A DNA stretch of 64,000 nt from Ancylostoma caninum (GCA_037903475.1 JBAJFG010000502.1:151501-215500), one strand, 5' to 3'; counted from the first letter of the stretch, positions 22,552-34,956 are shown. A program made the numbers and translations. The notes: generated from the sequence alone by a model not told the origin.

Positions 22552-22554
22552 GTG
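22541..22554 (+). promoter_or_regulatory. Probable trans-splice acceptor of YIPF3-like gene
   Basis: CTTTTGCTTCAG is directly followed by TG and the ATG at 22555, with no upstream coding exon in frame. This is the usual position for spliced-leader addition in nematodes. Confidence 0.5.
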
Positions 22555-24857
22555 ATGGAACCTCCTAGCTACCCCTACTCCGAGACTGACGCCCGTCAAA
22601 GGACGAGCAGTACTGGACTGGGTCAGTTTTTCTGCTGCGGTCTTTCTGCATGTTTTTTCTCGATTGTATGGGTTATTATTCCGTCTTTTTTGCTGTCTCA
22701 CTCGTTTTATTTCAAGGAGCTTCTATTTCAAATGCGCCACCACCTAAACAAGACTCGATCCCATTCGATTTTCAGTCACAACTCGGTCACATGGTCAGTT
22801 TTCGGTGGAAGGGGTAGCGTTTCTACTTTGATAACTCGGTTTTGCAGGTATGGGAGGCCGGATCAAAGCAAATGAAGGACACTTTCAAATCATATGGGAG
22901 AATTGATATTTTCAGGCCATATTTCGATGTAGAACCGAGTCAGGTACTGCCCAAATTTAATTTTCTAACACTTGGTCACAATTATTTCTTATATGACTAT
23001 TAATGCTCGCACGAACGGACGACTCAGACGAACTTGCAGAAGGGCCGCCGGGGTTAATTAGGGGCAAAGTGAAGCAGAAGTGAATCTGGCTGAGGTCACT
23101 TGTCGGCATTGTGCTGAGGTCCTTCCGATCTTACTGTCCTTTATGGCCCGCCTGCAAGTTTGTCCAGGTTTACTATTGCTTTAAAATTTGCTGCATTCAT
23201 TTCGAAAACGTCTATATTAAATTTCAAGCTCGAATCGACATGGTAGGTATGATCTAGCTTTTGGAAATGATGGTTTTTTTTCAATTTCACGCTACTCAGT
23301 AGTTCCACGGTCGATCACTTCATAAACTCAGACACAAGCCCGTTTGAGCGGGACGCGACATGGGTGCGAGCGGGCCCCGGTAGAGCGGGCGGTAACCATG
23401 TCGCATCGCGCTTGCACGGTTGTCGCAACCCACTCGTACGGTTATCGTGGGCCGCTCGCGCGGTATTTCGGCCCATCCGTTGTTGTCGCGGACCGCTCGC
23501 ACGGGATTTTCCCGCGCGAGCGAGCTGCGCCAACCAAACGAGCGAGCCGCGACATGGCTGCGACCCGCTCTACCGCGGCCCGCTCGCACAGCACTTTTGT
23601 GTGAGAAGATAACAACTATTAAAGTTGTTTCCTGTCACTTATCCAAAAAAGTCAAACCTGTATGCATGTTAGGCAGTTCTACACTTTCAAAAGGAGTTCG
23701 AACTGACTCCACATACAACCAGCGCCAACGTTTTGAACTGTAAATTCACTCTAATGCGGTTAGTCCCGATGGAGTGTTTTGCTCTACACGCACATGTCCG
23801 CGAATTCATAAGTTCTGTCAACGCTAATATTAGCTCAGCGTTGAACGTTATTATATGAACCAGTTCGTGACTAGTTGAAATCCTGGAAGCGATTTCTTTC
23901 TTGGTTCAAGATCTCATTTCCATTGAGGTCGCCAAGATTACGACTTGCCAATTTTTTAAACTCAGAATTGGCATTCTATACCTGTGAAGTTGCAGGGCTA
24001 TATGTTCTTGATAACTCGTTTTAAGGTTCGTATTCGCCTGCTACGATCATTCGTGCCACGTCGGCCGTCCCAAATGAACGCTTCACCTGATCTCTATGGT
24101 CCATCGATGGTCGTCCTCACAATGGTTGCGTTGCTTCTGTTCAACATGAAGAGCAGCGGGTAACATTTTTTTTCTTTTTTTTTTTCAAATCTACTCGCCC
24201 TCGGCTGTATTTTTTAAACTGCTTCTAATTGCTTTTAGCTGTATCTTAAACTGCTATGTTGTAATTTCGTATTTTCCACTTTTAGGTACGTAGTTCAAAA
24301 TGGCACACTGATGGGCACATCCTTTTTCGCATGTTTTGGTTCGTGGTTGGCACTGTCTGGGGTTCTCTACGTCCTCTGTTTTCTTCTTGGTGCTGAGATT
24401 CCCATGCTTGAACTAGTATCAGTCTTCGTAAGTTTCTATTCCTATTTTGAAACTTCTCAAGGTTTCATTACTTCTCTAAATGCAAATGAATTCAGGGTTA
24501 TTCGTTGACATCTCAGTGTCTGGTGCTGCTGCTCACATCGATCTATCATACATCACATGATCATCTCTTCTTTTTTGTTTTAGTTGGAGTTTGTTGTGTT
24601 CCGAGCGCGGTTCGGATGGTTGGTGATTTTTTGTTTCCCCTTCATTGTGGCATTGATGGAGTGATGCTCGGATTTTTCAATGCTTCGTGTCCACTTAAAT
24701 TAAGTGCGACGTTTAATTTCACATCATTTTTAGGGTCTCCTCGTCTGCATGCATGCGCGAATCCCGTCACATCGCTTGATTCTCATCGGTGCTGCTATTG
24801 GTCTTCACACGATGCTGATTATGTATCTTCATTTTGGATTCCACGTCATGCTTGAAG
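22555..24857 (+). CDS. YIPF3: YIPF3-like Golgi multi-pass membrane protein (3' exon not found)
   Basis: Seven exons fit in phase: 22555-22621, 22717-22793, 22848-22943, 24026-24159, 24286-24427, 24496-24618 and 24734-24857. The product has a short polar N-terminus, then FRPYFDVEPSQVRIRLLRSF, LYGPSMVVLTMVALL, GTLMGTSFFACFG and HTMLIMYLHFGFH. These match the order in YIPF3, a Yip1-domain protein of the cis-Golgi with five membrane spans. TTTTGCTTCAG ends three bases before the ATG, so the start is probably spliced-leader trans-spliced. The acceptors of exons 2 and 4 end in AAG. Exon 7 ends in phase 1 and a cytosolic or luminal tail should follow, but no exon after 24857 is convincing. The 1.1 kb third intron holds an inverted repeat. 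Confidence 0.85.
23366..23596. repeat. GC-rich inverted repeat in intron 3 of YIPF3-like gene
   Basis: GTGCGAGCGGGCCCCGGTAG at the left is repeated in inverse near 23580, with arms of about 45 bases. CGCTCGCACGG-like motifs also recur between the arms. The local GC content is far above that of the surrounding intron. Confidence 0.65.
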
Positions 24858-25690
24858 GTAATTTAGGTTCTACAAAAAAATTTGGAGCGCTCACCTTCAG
24901 TAGCCATGGGTGGGAAGAGTTATCCTAGAAATATGCGGTTCAGGGTTTCTGCTACTGAGCATCGTCGGGTCGGCCCCACCAATAATTAAGCTCACTCTGT
25001 GGGTCCTATTACGGATTGTTTCCAAGGCAAAATACGTGAGGTATATCACTGTGATGGGGGACCAGGTGTGCCAGAGTTATACAACTGCAGCATTGGAACC
25101 CTGTTCTAGCTCATAGGGTCGACTCATTCCTCTTCAACTATACATGCATGTGCAAAACTATGTTTGTAGGGGAGGTTGACGCTGGAAGGGGAAAATTCAC
25201 CGCCAAAAATTCACAATGATACGCACCCGAATTATGCCACATGGATGAGAACTACCGGCCCTTCCCCTGCATAAAGCTTCACTCTTCTCCATTAACATGG
25301 TAATTGTAGGAAATTAGAACTGGTGGGCATCCAGAAGTGTAGCGTAGCGTATTGACGTATTGATATGAGTTACACAATAACCACGGTGCCCAGACCATTG
25401 CATTGCAGCCACTTCTACTAAAATAGTTGGGGCCCTTCTGCTGCTGGCTCCTTTCTTTCATCAGTCAACTACATCATACGCTTTCTGCTCCACCCCCCCC
25501 CCCCCCCACCTCTCTTTCTGCAAAGTTGTTCCTGTGAAATCCTTCCTTCTAGCAGCAATCGGGAGGAAAATGACGATAAGTGAAGGGGGGAGGGGGCGAG
25601 TGCAGGGGAAGGTCACGCTCAGAAATAAGCTTTGGCCTATCACTTTGTTCAGCTACTGCAGCACAGTTATGGCTGAGTGGCGTTTCTCAC
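24858..25690. other. Downstream of YIPF3-like exon 7, no supported exon
   Basis: The missing terminal exon should lie here or further on. Acceptor-like sites at 24892 and near 25168 open short frames, but neither resembles the family tail. A run of 15 C lies near 25493-25507. Confidence 0.35.
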
Positions 25691-25699
25691 CCCGGCAGC

Positions 25700-26280
25700 C
25701 GGCTCATCAAACGTGCAAGCCAAGTCTCAAGCGCCTTTGGCAGGGGCTGGCATCAAACCAAGCGATGCGCCTGATTGATCTCAAAGCAATTTCAACCCTT
25801 TGTCGCGTTGCGGCATGCGATCACCGTGATGCGATGAATTTGCTTGTTTCCGATACAAATTTTAGTCGATTCTTCATTTTGGCGTAGTGGCGTCCAAGAA
25901 CTGGCAGCAATCTTTCCGTGATGACTGTCAAAATTTATTTATTTATTTATTCATCGATATTTTTCTTTTTTTGCACTAGATTCGTCAAAAAGAAACTTGC
26001 ATGATTCCTATCCTTACAATTCATCCATCCACTGTGCTCTTAGCTCCAAAAAGACGAAAACCCAAAATGTAAAAAGCAAATGGCGTCATATTTAAATACC
26101 AAGCTCCCGCTACTGTTTTTGTTATTGGGAGATCGCCGCGTAGAGTTCGTCGCACCTGTATGATCGCAGGCGACAAAGCGACAAGTGATTGAGATTGCCT
26201 TGAGATCAACTGGTACGATCCGGCTGGTTTGGTACCAGCTCTTTCCAGAAGCGCTTCACACTTGGTTCGCACCTCTAATT
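25700..26280. repeat. Inverted repeat with diverged 150 bp arms
   Basis: The left arm at about 25705-25850 (AAGCCAAGTCTCAAGCGCCT, TTGATCTCAAAGCAAT) is matched in inverse by 26275-26120 (AACCAAGTGTGAAGCGCTTC, TTGATCTCAAGGCAAT). The spacer is AT-rich. It is probably an old fold-back or TIR element; no target duplication is visible. Confidence 0.6.
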
Positions 26281-26284
26281 AGTC

Positions 26285-27060
26285 GGCTGTCCGGGTGGGA
26301 AACGCAACGAGCCCCACAGTTATTATTAGGGTGTTTTATACGAGTATTATCCGAAATGTGATCCAACACTATAATCCATAAACAGTCTTGGTCTATTGTT
26401 CAGAAATTGACCAAATCATTGATGGAACTGAAGACAATGTTGGACAAATTGTGAAAGGAAGTATGACCCTTGAAGCATAATCGAATTTACATCGACATCG
26501 CAACAGATCGTATATTGTAAGTACAAGGTTATTGTTGGAGATACCCTAATTTATTGCTGGAAATATCATCCGATCGTCTTCTAATGCAATAGAGTTTTCT
26601 TTTTTTTCGCTCGTGTTAGTTATATAGTATTTATCTCATTAAACAATAACAAACTGTGATTATTCGTATGTGATAAACAATGACTTCTAATGAACGAACG
26701 TAGAGCAGTCCAACAACGCCTATGCAACCTAACAACAATAAAAAACATATAAAATCAACAATAAAACATTTCAAACTAAAAGCTAGCAACTATGCTGACT
26801 AAAACGAGCATCATAATGCCGTGGGAACATCTACTGGTTATCCTTATATGAGCAAATCGAAACGAGATCGCAGATTCGACGCTCTATTGTAGTGATATGT
26901 GGATCATCACCTACAGCAGCTACACATGTAACAGTAGAGCAGGTCTGTCCGCATTAAACAGCCGTCTCTCGCTTCAGCTTGGTGCCAAACATGACCTGAA
27001 GTGTTTTTGTGTCATTTCTCATTCGTGTCATTTCTCACTGTCTCTGACTTCTATAGAGTG
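26285..27060. other. Intergenic, AT-rich, no gene seen
   Basis: This lies just downstream of the ATAD3 stop codon, so it holds its 3' UTR. No clear AATAAA was placed near the stop. Confidence 0.4.
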
Positions 27061-27062
27061 CT

Positions 27063-30000
27063 TTAGTTAGATACCTCTTTGTTTCTTGCAGCGAGCTGTT
27101 CTTTCTCGAGCCATTCCATCTTGTGATTGTGTTGTGCAACGGCATCCTTTGTGTTGCGATCAATCATTTCCGGTGTGAGAACGCCATCCTCGGAAGCATA
27201 TGCTGATGCCTAAACATGGATTTGAAGAGTATTCCTCCCTAAACGGCATTTAAGACAAATCTGCCTCTGATGGCTGACAGCTGATTTTTCCGCATAAGTA
27301 TGAGCAAAGCGGAAAATTCTCATAATTTGAATGAACTCTTTTGCCTAGTTTAGTTTTCCAAGAAACAGTCTGTGACGGATATGAAATTATCTCTTGTGAC
27401 TTACACACACTTCAAGGGAATGTACGAATCATACTTGCATATAGGGCCCCCGCGTGCAATTCTGGTAAAACTGAACAGTTAATCAAATGTATAAGTGATC
27501 TCGCCTCCTCAGATTTCCCGTGCATTCTTGTGGGAGATTTCAATTTCCCTGACGCTCAATGGAAGGACGGTGCTACCCCATCCTCCTCACTCAGTAAACG
27601 ATTTTCCGAATTTTTAGCCAACCATGACTTTGACCAACTTGTCAAATATTCCACTAGAGGCAACCACATTTTAGATCTCCTTTCTTGCAATCAAACACAA
27701 CTCGTGGATGATGTTCGAGTTGTTTCACCAGTTGGAAATAGTGATCATTCTACTATCGAATTCAGACTCAAAATATCAGTTCCACCCAGTAAATTCTTTC
27801 TGAAGCGCGATTTCAATAACGCAGATTATAATCTCATCAATGCGTACCTCAACGGAATTGACTGGCTCGGCTCCTTTAACACAGTTTCTAATGTGAATGA
27901 TATGTATGAGATGTTCATCTTCATTCTGAGTCACTGCATTGAACAATTCGTTCCTTTTACTCATGTCGGAGGCCACAAACGGGGCTTTCCATCCTATCTT
28001 CATACTGCCTTCCTTTCAAAGACTAGAGCCTTTGAAAGAGCCACACTTAGCCAAAGTCCTTCTGAGTGGTCTAATTATAGGGTGGTGTCAAGAAGGTTCG
28101 ATTCAATGTTGTACAGATTTGATCGCATGGTAGAAAGAAAAGTTATTGAATCCAATAACAAAACCTCCTTGTTCAAGTTAATAAAGACAAAACTCAAATG
28201 TAGTAGTAGCGTTCCTACTCTTTCTAAAATAGATGGATCTAATGTAGTGACACTCGAGGATAAAGCTGAGTTGCTTGCCGAAACTTTTGAACAAGTTTAC
28301 ACGAAAGATGGAACACCTTTATCAGGAGTTCTATACGGCACCTATAGACAAATGCATGACTCTCTTTGGTTTAAAAACTATGAAATTTTCGAGATGATCC
28401 AAAAGCAACCTAGTAATTTCTCTTTGACTCCTGATGGAATACCCTTCGTGTTCATCAAGAAAATTGCTTCTGCCATCGCTCAGCCGTTGGAGTACATTTT
28501 CAACCTAAGTTTATTCCGAGCTGAAGTCCCAGTAAAGTGGAAGCATTCCTATGTTACACCTCTTAGAAAGAAACCACCTTACAGTAATCCTTCCAACTAT
28601 AGGCCAATTAGTATCACGTCTATGTTATGCGGAATTTTTGAAAAGATACTAAAGAAAACTATTGTTGAACATTTGGATAATAACGAGGTGTTCTCCCCCG
28701 ACCAGCACGGTTTTCGAAAAAAATCGTTCAACGGTAACACAAATGCTTGACACAAGATCTATAGCATCTTCGACGCTAATGCTAGTGATGATCGCCTCCA
28801 ACAAGCTATTGATGTCGTTCATAACTGGTCGAAGTCATGGTTTCTGCCACTATCGGCACATAAATCCTCCGTGCTTCATTTAGGAAAAGGCAACCAGAAA
28901 AAGAGCTATTTTATTGATCACTTCTTACTCAGGACAACAAATGAAGTTCGTGATCTGGGTTTTTTGATTAATAAGGATCTCTGTTTCTCCTCGCATTGTA
29001 CTGAGTTAGCCAATAGAGCTGAACGTCGACTTAATCAGCTGTTTAGGGCGCTGCTCACGAAGGATCCCATTGTGTTGATTAAAGCTTATAGAACTTACGT
29101 TAGACCTTTACTTGAATATGGCACGGTGGTTTTCTCCCCCCATGAAAGGAAAGACATATTGAAACTTGAGAGCGTTCAAAATAACTTCACGAGGAAAGTG
29201 TTTGTGCGTGCGCTTGGCTTTAATTACAATGCCATTCCTAGAGGTATTATCAGGAATAAAATGCTCAACCTGGATTCTCTTCTTGAAAGACGGCGCAAAA
29301 TAGATCTCACCACGGTTAGGAAAATAATCACGGGTAAACTCGGTCTCAACAGTAATAAATTTTTCACTCTAGTGCCTTCTGTAACAAGGGGTAGCAAAAG
29401 GAAGCTTTTCTTGGCTAAAACCAAATCATCTCATAAAAGACATTTCTTTACCTATAGAGCAGGACTTGAGTATGCCAAATTACTTAAGTTAACACCATCT
29501 ATTGGTAATATGTCCACTCACGTTAATATCTAAATATCACCACCTCCAGGTTATGGGTGTCATATCTGTTTACCCATGTTCTTAATTTTTTTTAAAATTT
29601 TTGCTCTTTTTTTTTCTCCGGTGCGTTGGTTGTGTCCGTTTCTTCTTTTTTTTGTTTTGTCCACAATTCATGTGCCTTGCACGTGCAATAAAAAAAATGT
29701 TAAAAAAATGAACAACTAAAAAAAGCTCCTCACTTGCCATCCTATAACGAGTTTGCTGAGCTCTCTTCCACTCATTCCATCGGTGAGATCAGCAACATGC
29801 GCACACTTTTCTACCCAGTCAAAGTTGGCAAGCTTCAGGCGTTGTCCTCGAGCACCTGGGTAAAAGGAAATCAAATTTGATTTCGATAGAAGGGCGACTA
29901 TGCATAAGGGTGAATAATTTGTTGACAATTTATTTTCCAAGTACTCCCAGATGGAAGAAGGCCCACGGCACAACTTACCACTAGTAGCTGGCTTAGCGAT

Positions 30001-33000
30001 GTGCTCTTCAAAGTACTGCAGTAGAATGCGTTCTCGTTCTGGCCTACCAGGAAGCTCAAATTCAACCAGCTGATCCAAACTGAATTGCACTTAAATGGTT
30101 ATGGAAGTAGCCAAAATCAGGTTTTAGAAGGTGAGAGAAAGGAAATGTGGAGCCTACCGATCGTTAACAGCCCAGTCAAACTGCTCCGGTTGATTTGAAG
30201 CAACTACAAGCATGAAACGCCTAGACTGCTCTCCAGTGCGGAAAAGGAATGCGTTTAAAGCTGCACGTGTGTCCTCAGACATTGCCTCCTGGAAAGAGTA
30301 AGACATTACTAAGCTAAATTAAAGTGTTCACCCAACCTTCCGATTAGGAGAACTCTTAATAAAACACCAGCTTGAAAGCGGTGTTTTCTCTATCATTCTT
30401 AAAGAAAGGAATTTTCAGGAAATCAGAACAACAATGTGCATGGTCCCATACAAAAGTGCAGGGAACCCATTTTTGAGCACGCTCTTCTATGAGGAATTCT
30501 GGATGCCCAATGAGACATTTGCCACAAAGCTGTGCAGCTCGTGCGATTTATCGTTCGCAGCCAGTTTCTCCTTGTGGCAGATGTCTCAACGGGTATAGCG
30601 AAATTCCCACTTGAGAAAGGACTCTGAATTCTTTTTCCCTCCTAGAGAATCATTCTGACCAGTTTCTTCTGAAAATTCTTTTCGTTTAAAAATCTCGAAA
30701 CCAATTCTAAGGTGAAACATTGACTCTGAAGCGGAATAGAAAGATGAAAATTGAAGAAAACTACAGACTTCGAAGCTTGACAACCTACTTTTGATCGCTT
30801 TTGCAGGAAAGCATCAGCTTCATCGATGAATACAATAAGACTGAAAATGCGCAAATAATAAGGCCTCAGAATACGTTGAAATCTTCGAGTGCGTACCCCT
30901 TACGACTGCTTTGAGCCCAGTCAAAGACCTTATGGATAGCTGAAACTCCTTCACGACCCATCGGTGCAATATCACCTCCAGTCAATATGGCATAGTCCAA
31001 GCCGCTGTGTTGAGCAAGACTTTTAGCAAAGAGTGTTTTACCCGTTCCTGGCGGCCCATAAAATAGCACATTACGGAACAGACCCTGAAAAAAAAAACAA
31101 GATCAAAGGAACCATACAGTACGGGACAATATGCAGAAAAGGACCAAAACATGTTACTTACTTTATTTCTCCTAGTATTTGCAGTAGTGATAGCAATATC
31201 CCTCAGTTGCCTCTCCAGATTTGGCTGTAATGATGAAAATTCGTATGACATTACAAGGATAAGCGTGAAAAGAAATGACATACCGACAAAACCACTCCTC
31301 TGAGGGGGTCGTGTTTCGGCCTGAAGATCATCTTCGCCGTTTTTACGGGATGTTTCAACGTTTCGAGTGGTGTTACACGTGATGTTTCTCGTACGAGACT
31401 AGGCTTTCCCAAACGTGCTTCAGCGTATCGTGCCACAACACCTAGACTCCAACAATCAAGCATTGAAAAGGAAACAACTAAGTACCAAAGCTGGGGATAA
31501 TTTACTGACCTGTTCCTCGCTTGGCAACGTACCATCCTATTGCTAAAGCAGTTAAACTACCGACCTAAAGCGAGAAAATATTAAAAGGCTAATCCAAAAA
31601 CTGCTCTATCCAGCGCAGTTTTTTTAAAGAAAAACTAACCGCTGCAGTCATTTTGGTTTTGTCTGAGAGGAAATCTTGAAGCCCAGCACCAAGAACGGCG
31701 CCACTCGTCCTGAAATGAGTCGAGAAATAAAAAAGGCTAATATTTCAACTATAATCAACCTTGACCATATATACGAGGTGTTTTTTATCGAGTAATGAAA
31801 AATGTACAAAACTGACTCAACTTCTAGACATACCTAATCTTTTCGATGACCGTTTTCCTGTTCTCTTCCTCATGCAATTTCATTTGCTCCAAATTGACGT
31901 CACTAGAAAGGAACATGCTTGGAAAAAGTATCATACGTTCGCATAGCCTTCGTTCGTAAAGTAGAATCATCACAAAGATGAAAAAGAAAACGAAAAACTG
32001 GAACACACCGATTTTCTCTAGCAGCCTTCGCACGAGCTTTGGTCTCAGCTTCGATTTTTTCCAGCTCATATTTATGCTTGAGGGCAAGTTCATGTTCGAT
32101 TGTTGCTACAAAAACAACGTTAAATGTGAGCCCCAGCACAAAGATTCGATAATGTGCTCAAGACTTCAGATATGGATTTCATGCCATTATACATACCAAT
32201 GATTCGATAGCGGGAGGTACTACCACTCCCTCCAATTTCACCTCCTCCCCCCCCCCCCTCCCCCCGCCACCTAAAAAAAATCGGAACGAGAAGATTCTTC
32301 ACTCAAACGAAACTAACTGTGTAACTGGAGAACTTTCTCTTTATTTTCGAACAAAGCAAGCAAAATCACGTTATCGTTACAAGTTGCACACAACGTCACG
32401 CGCTACTATACGTATGAAATGGGCGGTTTTCCAAGCACTTGTTGTCTGTTCTCATCTATCCACAGGAAAGCAGGTTGAAAAAAAAGGGAAATATTAATCT
32501 TAGGCTTACCTTTCCTTAAAGCCTCTTGCTTCTTAACACTTTCCTCTTGTTTACGAAGGCTCTCCTCCTGCATACGGGCTTTCATCGCCAGCTCATCCTC
32601 AGCTCGTTTTCGAGCTAGTTGATCTTGATAGTCCGATCGCTACAACAGATCTTTACATGGAAGAATAATGTGTGAACTGGTCGGTTTTGATCCCTCCTTA
32701 CAAGGGAAGTGCAACAGGCCAGACTCGCAAATCGGAATGAAACCTATCTGGCTTGAATCTTTGTTGGAGAGGGTGTTACAGTATATATTTCATTATTGCC
32801 CTCGATTCCAAAAAACAAAAATCCCACCACAGTACCATATGCGCTGCAGCACTCGTCCGTCAGCGACGATGTGGCCGAGTGGGGAGGATGCTGCACTGTC
32901 AGCTCGAGAGTTTGAACCCCGTCATGCGCACCTACCTGTTTTGCTCTCTCTTTTTTTTATTCCCCCTGTGTTGTTGAAATCAAATTTAAAAGGTTAGAAG

Positions 33001-34570
33001 ATAATACTTATCCTTACTGACGCACTAGGCACGGAATAACTACGTTATATAAAACCTGCTTTTCTCCCTCGATTAGCTATAAAGTAGCAGTCACTTTTCA
33101 CGACTGTAACTCAAAATCTTTCCCACTCGGTTCATAATGTTCGAACCTTCACGCGTCGTGGCCCTTTTGTTGGCTCGGTTTGGTCCGGGTGATGGCAACT
33201 GTGCAACTCGTGATGAGCGGAAGTTGGCCGAAGCATTTGGAAGGATTCTTCTTGAGGCTGCTCACTGCGAGCTTACAATAGCAGATGAAGAAGAACTAGA
33301 AGTCGATGATCCTCTGATCTCTGCAGTGAATGCGACTGTAATGATTGTAGCAGAATTTCTTTCATTGTCTGCGCGTATTGTTCTCACCGCTTTTGCTTTG
33401 AACACTTCATTGTCTGTGTGCACCGTTGCTGCCAGTAAATGCTTTCTCATTGACCATCCTTTTTTTGTTTTGAATGAAAATTTTACAATTTTCTAGCGAC
33501 TCGAGGGAAAGCTGTACGATCACTAAACTACGTTCATAGCATAGTAGTTATTCTATAGCTAGTACGTCAGTAAAGACAAGTGTTGTCTTCTAGCCCTCCA
33601 AAATTGATTTCAATAACATAGGAGGAATAAAAAACAAAAATGCAAAACGAGTGTCAATGACGGGATCCAAACCCTCGACCTCCTGCCTATCAGTCCGCAT
33701 CCTCTCCACTCGGCCACCTCGTCGCTGACGGACTAGTGCTGCAACGCATATAGTACTGTGGTGGGATTTTTGTTTTTTGAAGCCGAGGGCAGTAACAAAA
33801 TATATACTGCAACACCCTCTCCAACAAAGATTCAAGCCAGATAGGTTTCATCCCGATTTTCGAATATGGCCTCTTGCACTTCCCTTGTTAGGATGTACGA
33901 ACAAGGAATTTCAGTACGCTACAAAGTACAGGATGGACATAAAACTCACAGCTCTAGCGTGCTTTGTCTCCTCATTCAATGTTTTCCTACGTTCTTCCTC
34001 CGCAATGCGGGCTTGGTCTGACTTCATGGCTTGTATTTGTGCTTCGAGTTGCTGAAATTAATGCACACAGTACTTTTATTATATCTGTAAATAGAACAAT
34101 TAAGATACAAACCTTCGTCTGCTGTTCCACTTCTTTTTGTCTAGTGAGCTCTTGCATTCGGCTCAATTCCAATGCCTCTTTGGCATTTGGAAATCTTTCC
34201 AGTTCTTTAGCTGCTTTGGCAGCCCTTTCCAGCGCTGTCGAATCGAACGAATATGCCATCCGAGAGGACTGTTGCTGTTGTTGACCTGAATGAACGCTAG
34301 TACGAAAAAAAACAGGTGGGAAGAACCATACACAAAATACTGAGTTGTAAATGAGGAAAGTAAAACTGTCACTTTTTTGAAGCTATTATTTCCACGCAGA
34401 GAAAAAGAGACGGAGAGAGAGAAATAAATAAACAAATAGAAATGAAAGGAAGCAATCGATAACCGATCACCTTGAGCAGATTGGTCTTGTCCCGGAGCTC
34501 CACCTTGAGGGTTGAAATCGGCCGGAACTTCCGGCGGTGGAGCGGGCTTCATGCCAAATAACCACGACAT
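27063..34570 (-). CDS. atad-3: ATAD3 mitochondrial AAA+ ATPase, complete, 16 exons
   Basis: Exons on the minus strand: 34570-34471, 34285-34113, 34051-33950, 32639-32510, 32105-32009, 31902-31834, 31709-31640, 31564-31510, 31441-31284, 31224-31162, 31084-30897, 30840-30789, 30288-30158, 30079-29979, 29855-29734 and 27209-27063. They join in phase to 585 codons plus stop, close to the 586 residues of human ATAD3A. The N-terminal half is the charged coiled coil of the DUF3523 region. A hydrophobic stretch (exons 7-8) should cross the inner mitochondrial membrane. Walker A is GPPGTGKT in exon 11, Walker B FIDEAD in exon 12, and the sensor region [18 protein letters not shown] in exon 13. The end [16 protein letters not shown] matches the family. 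ATAD3 links nucleoids, cristae and lipid traffic in mitochondria. Intron 3 holds a fold-back element and intron 15 an antisense LINE. A CAG directly precedes the ATG. Confidence 0.95.
27330..29710 (+). mobile_element. Defective CR1/jockey-like LINE, antisense in ATAD3 intron 15
   Basis: It is 5' truncated near 27330, where a stop at 27332-27334 ends the open frame, and closes with an A-rich tail ending TTAAAAAAATG at about 29710. It accounts for nearly all of the 2.5 kb intron. Its orientation is opposite to that of ATAD3, as expected if sense polyadenylation signals are selected against. Confidence 0.85.
27341..29533 (+). pseudogene. LINE ORF2: endonuclease plus reverse transcriptase lacking the catalytic palm
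   Basis: The first 150 residues are the C-terminal part of an apurinic-type endonuclease ([21 protein letters not shown]). Reverse transcriptase motifs [22 protein letters not shown] and DQHGFRKKS follow. A TGA at 28748-28750 interrupts the frame, which then reopens in the same phase as [14 protein letters not shown] and runs to the Arg/Lys-rich family C-terminus. The segment that should carry the catalytic Asp of the palm and the YADD box is missing, apparently as an in-frame deletion of roughly 100 residues. It cannot be an active copy. Confidence 0.85.
32701..33897. mobile_element. Fold-back element with 350 bp arms carrying a tRNA-like segment, in ATAD3 intron 3
   Basis: The left arm (32701 to about 33050) and the right arm (33897 back to about 33540) are inverse copies over their whole length, beginning CAAGGGAAGTGCAA. 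TTA flanks both ends (32698-32700, 33898-33900), a target of PIF/Harbinger type. Each arm contains GTGGCCGAGTGG followed 40-50 bases later by a GTTTGAACCCCGTC-type B box, that is, a tRNA-like unit as in SINEs. The loop of about 490 bp holds a 119-codon open frame. Confidence 0.8.
33137..33496 (+). CDS. Hypothetical ORF in the loop of the fold-back element
   Basis: The frame runs 119 codons from [18 protein letters not shown] to TAG. The first 68 residues are polar and well mixed, with an acidic patch [10 protein letters not shown]; the last 40 are hydrophobic. I do not recognise it. It may be a captured exon or part of a transposase-linked gene, or an intron-borne chance frame. GC is higher than in the surrounding intron. 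Confidence 0.3.
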   Translation: MFEPSRVVALLLARFGPGDGNCATRDERKLAEAFGRILLEAAHCELTIADEEELEVDDPLISAVNATVMIVAEFLSLSARIVLTAFALNTSLSVCTVAASKCFLIDHPFFVLNENFTIF

Positions 34571-34956
34571 CTGATGACATCATAATCATAGTAATAGGTT
34601 ATAAGTAATCTAACCAATGTAGTGAAATTATGAAGTATAGCAGGTCCAAAAAACCAGAAAAATAAGAGCATAACCCAAGAAAGCGCTATTTATGCCCACC
34701 AAATTAAGACACAATAAAAATGACAATAAACAGATACAACATCATCAACAAAACTGGATTAGAAAACATGACTATCGCAATTAACACAAAGAATGAAGAA
34801 CACCAATGAATTCAACCATTTAATCAGAATTTAAAGAGAAAATTATTAACTGAGTAATGGTGGTGACATCAGAAAGATAGAAAATTAAATTTAATTATTA
34901 TATTTAGTTAAGGAGAAATGATCCCGTTTTGGACTAATAACTGTGTTTACACCAAG

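Noticed and set aside
24893..25000. Terminal exon of the YIPF3-like gene after the CAG at 24892
   Set aside because: The phase fits and a stop follows after about 28 codons, but the peptide does not resemble the family tail.
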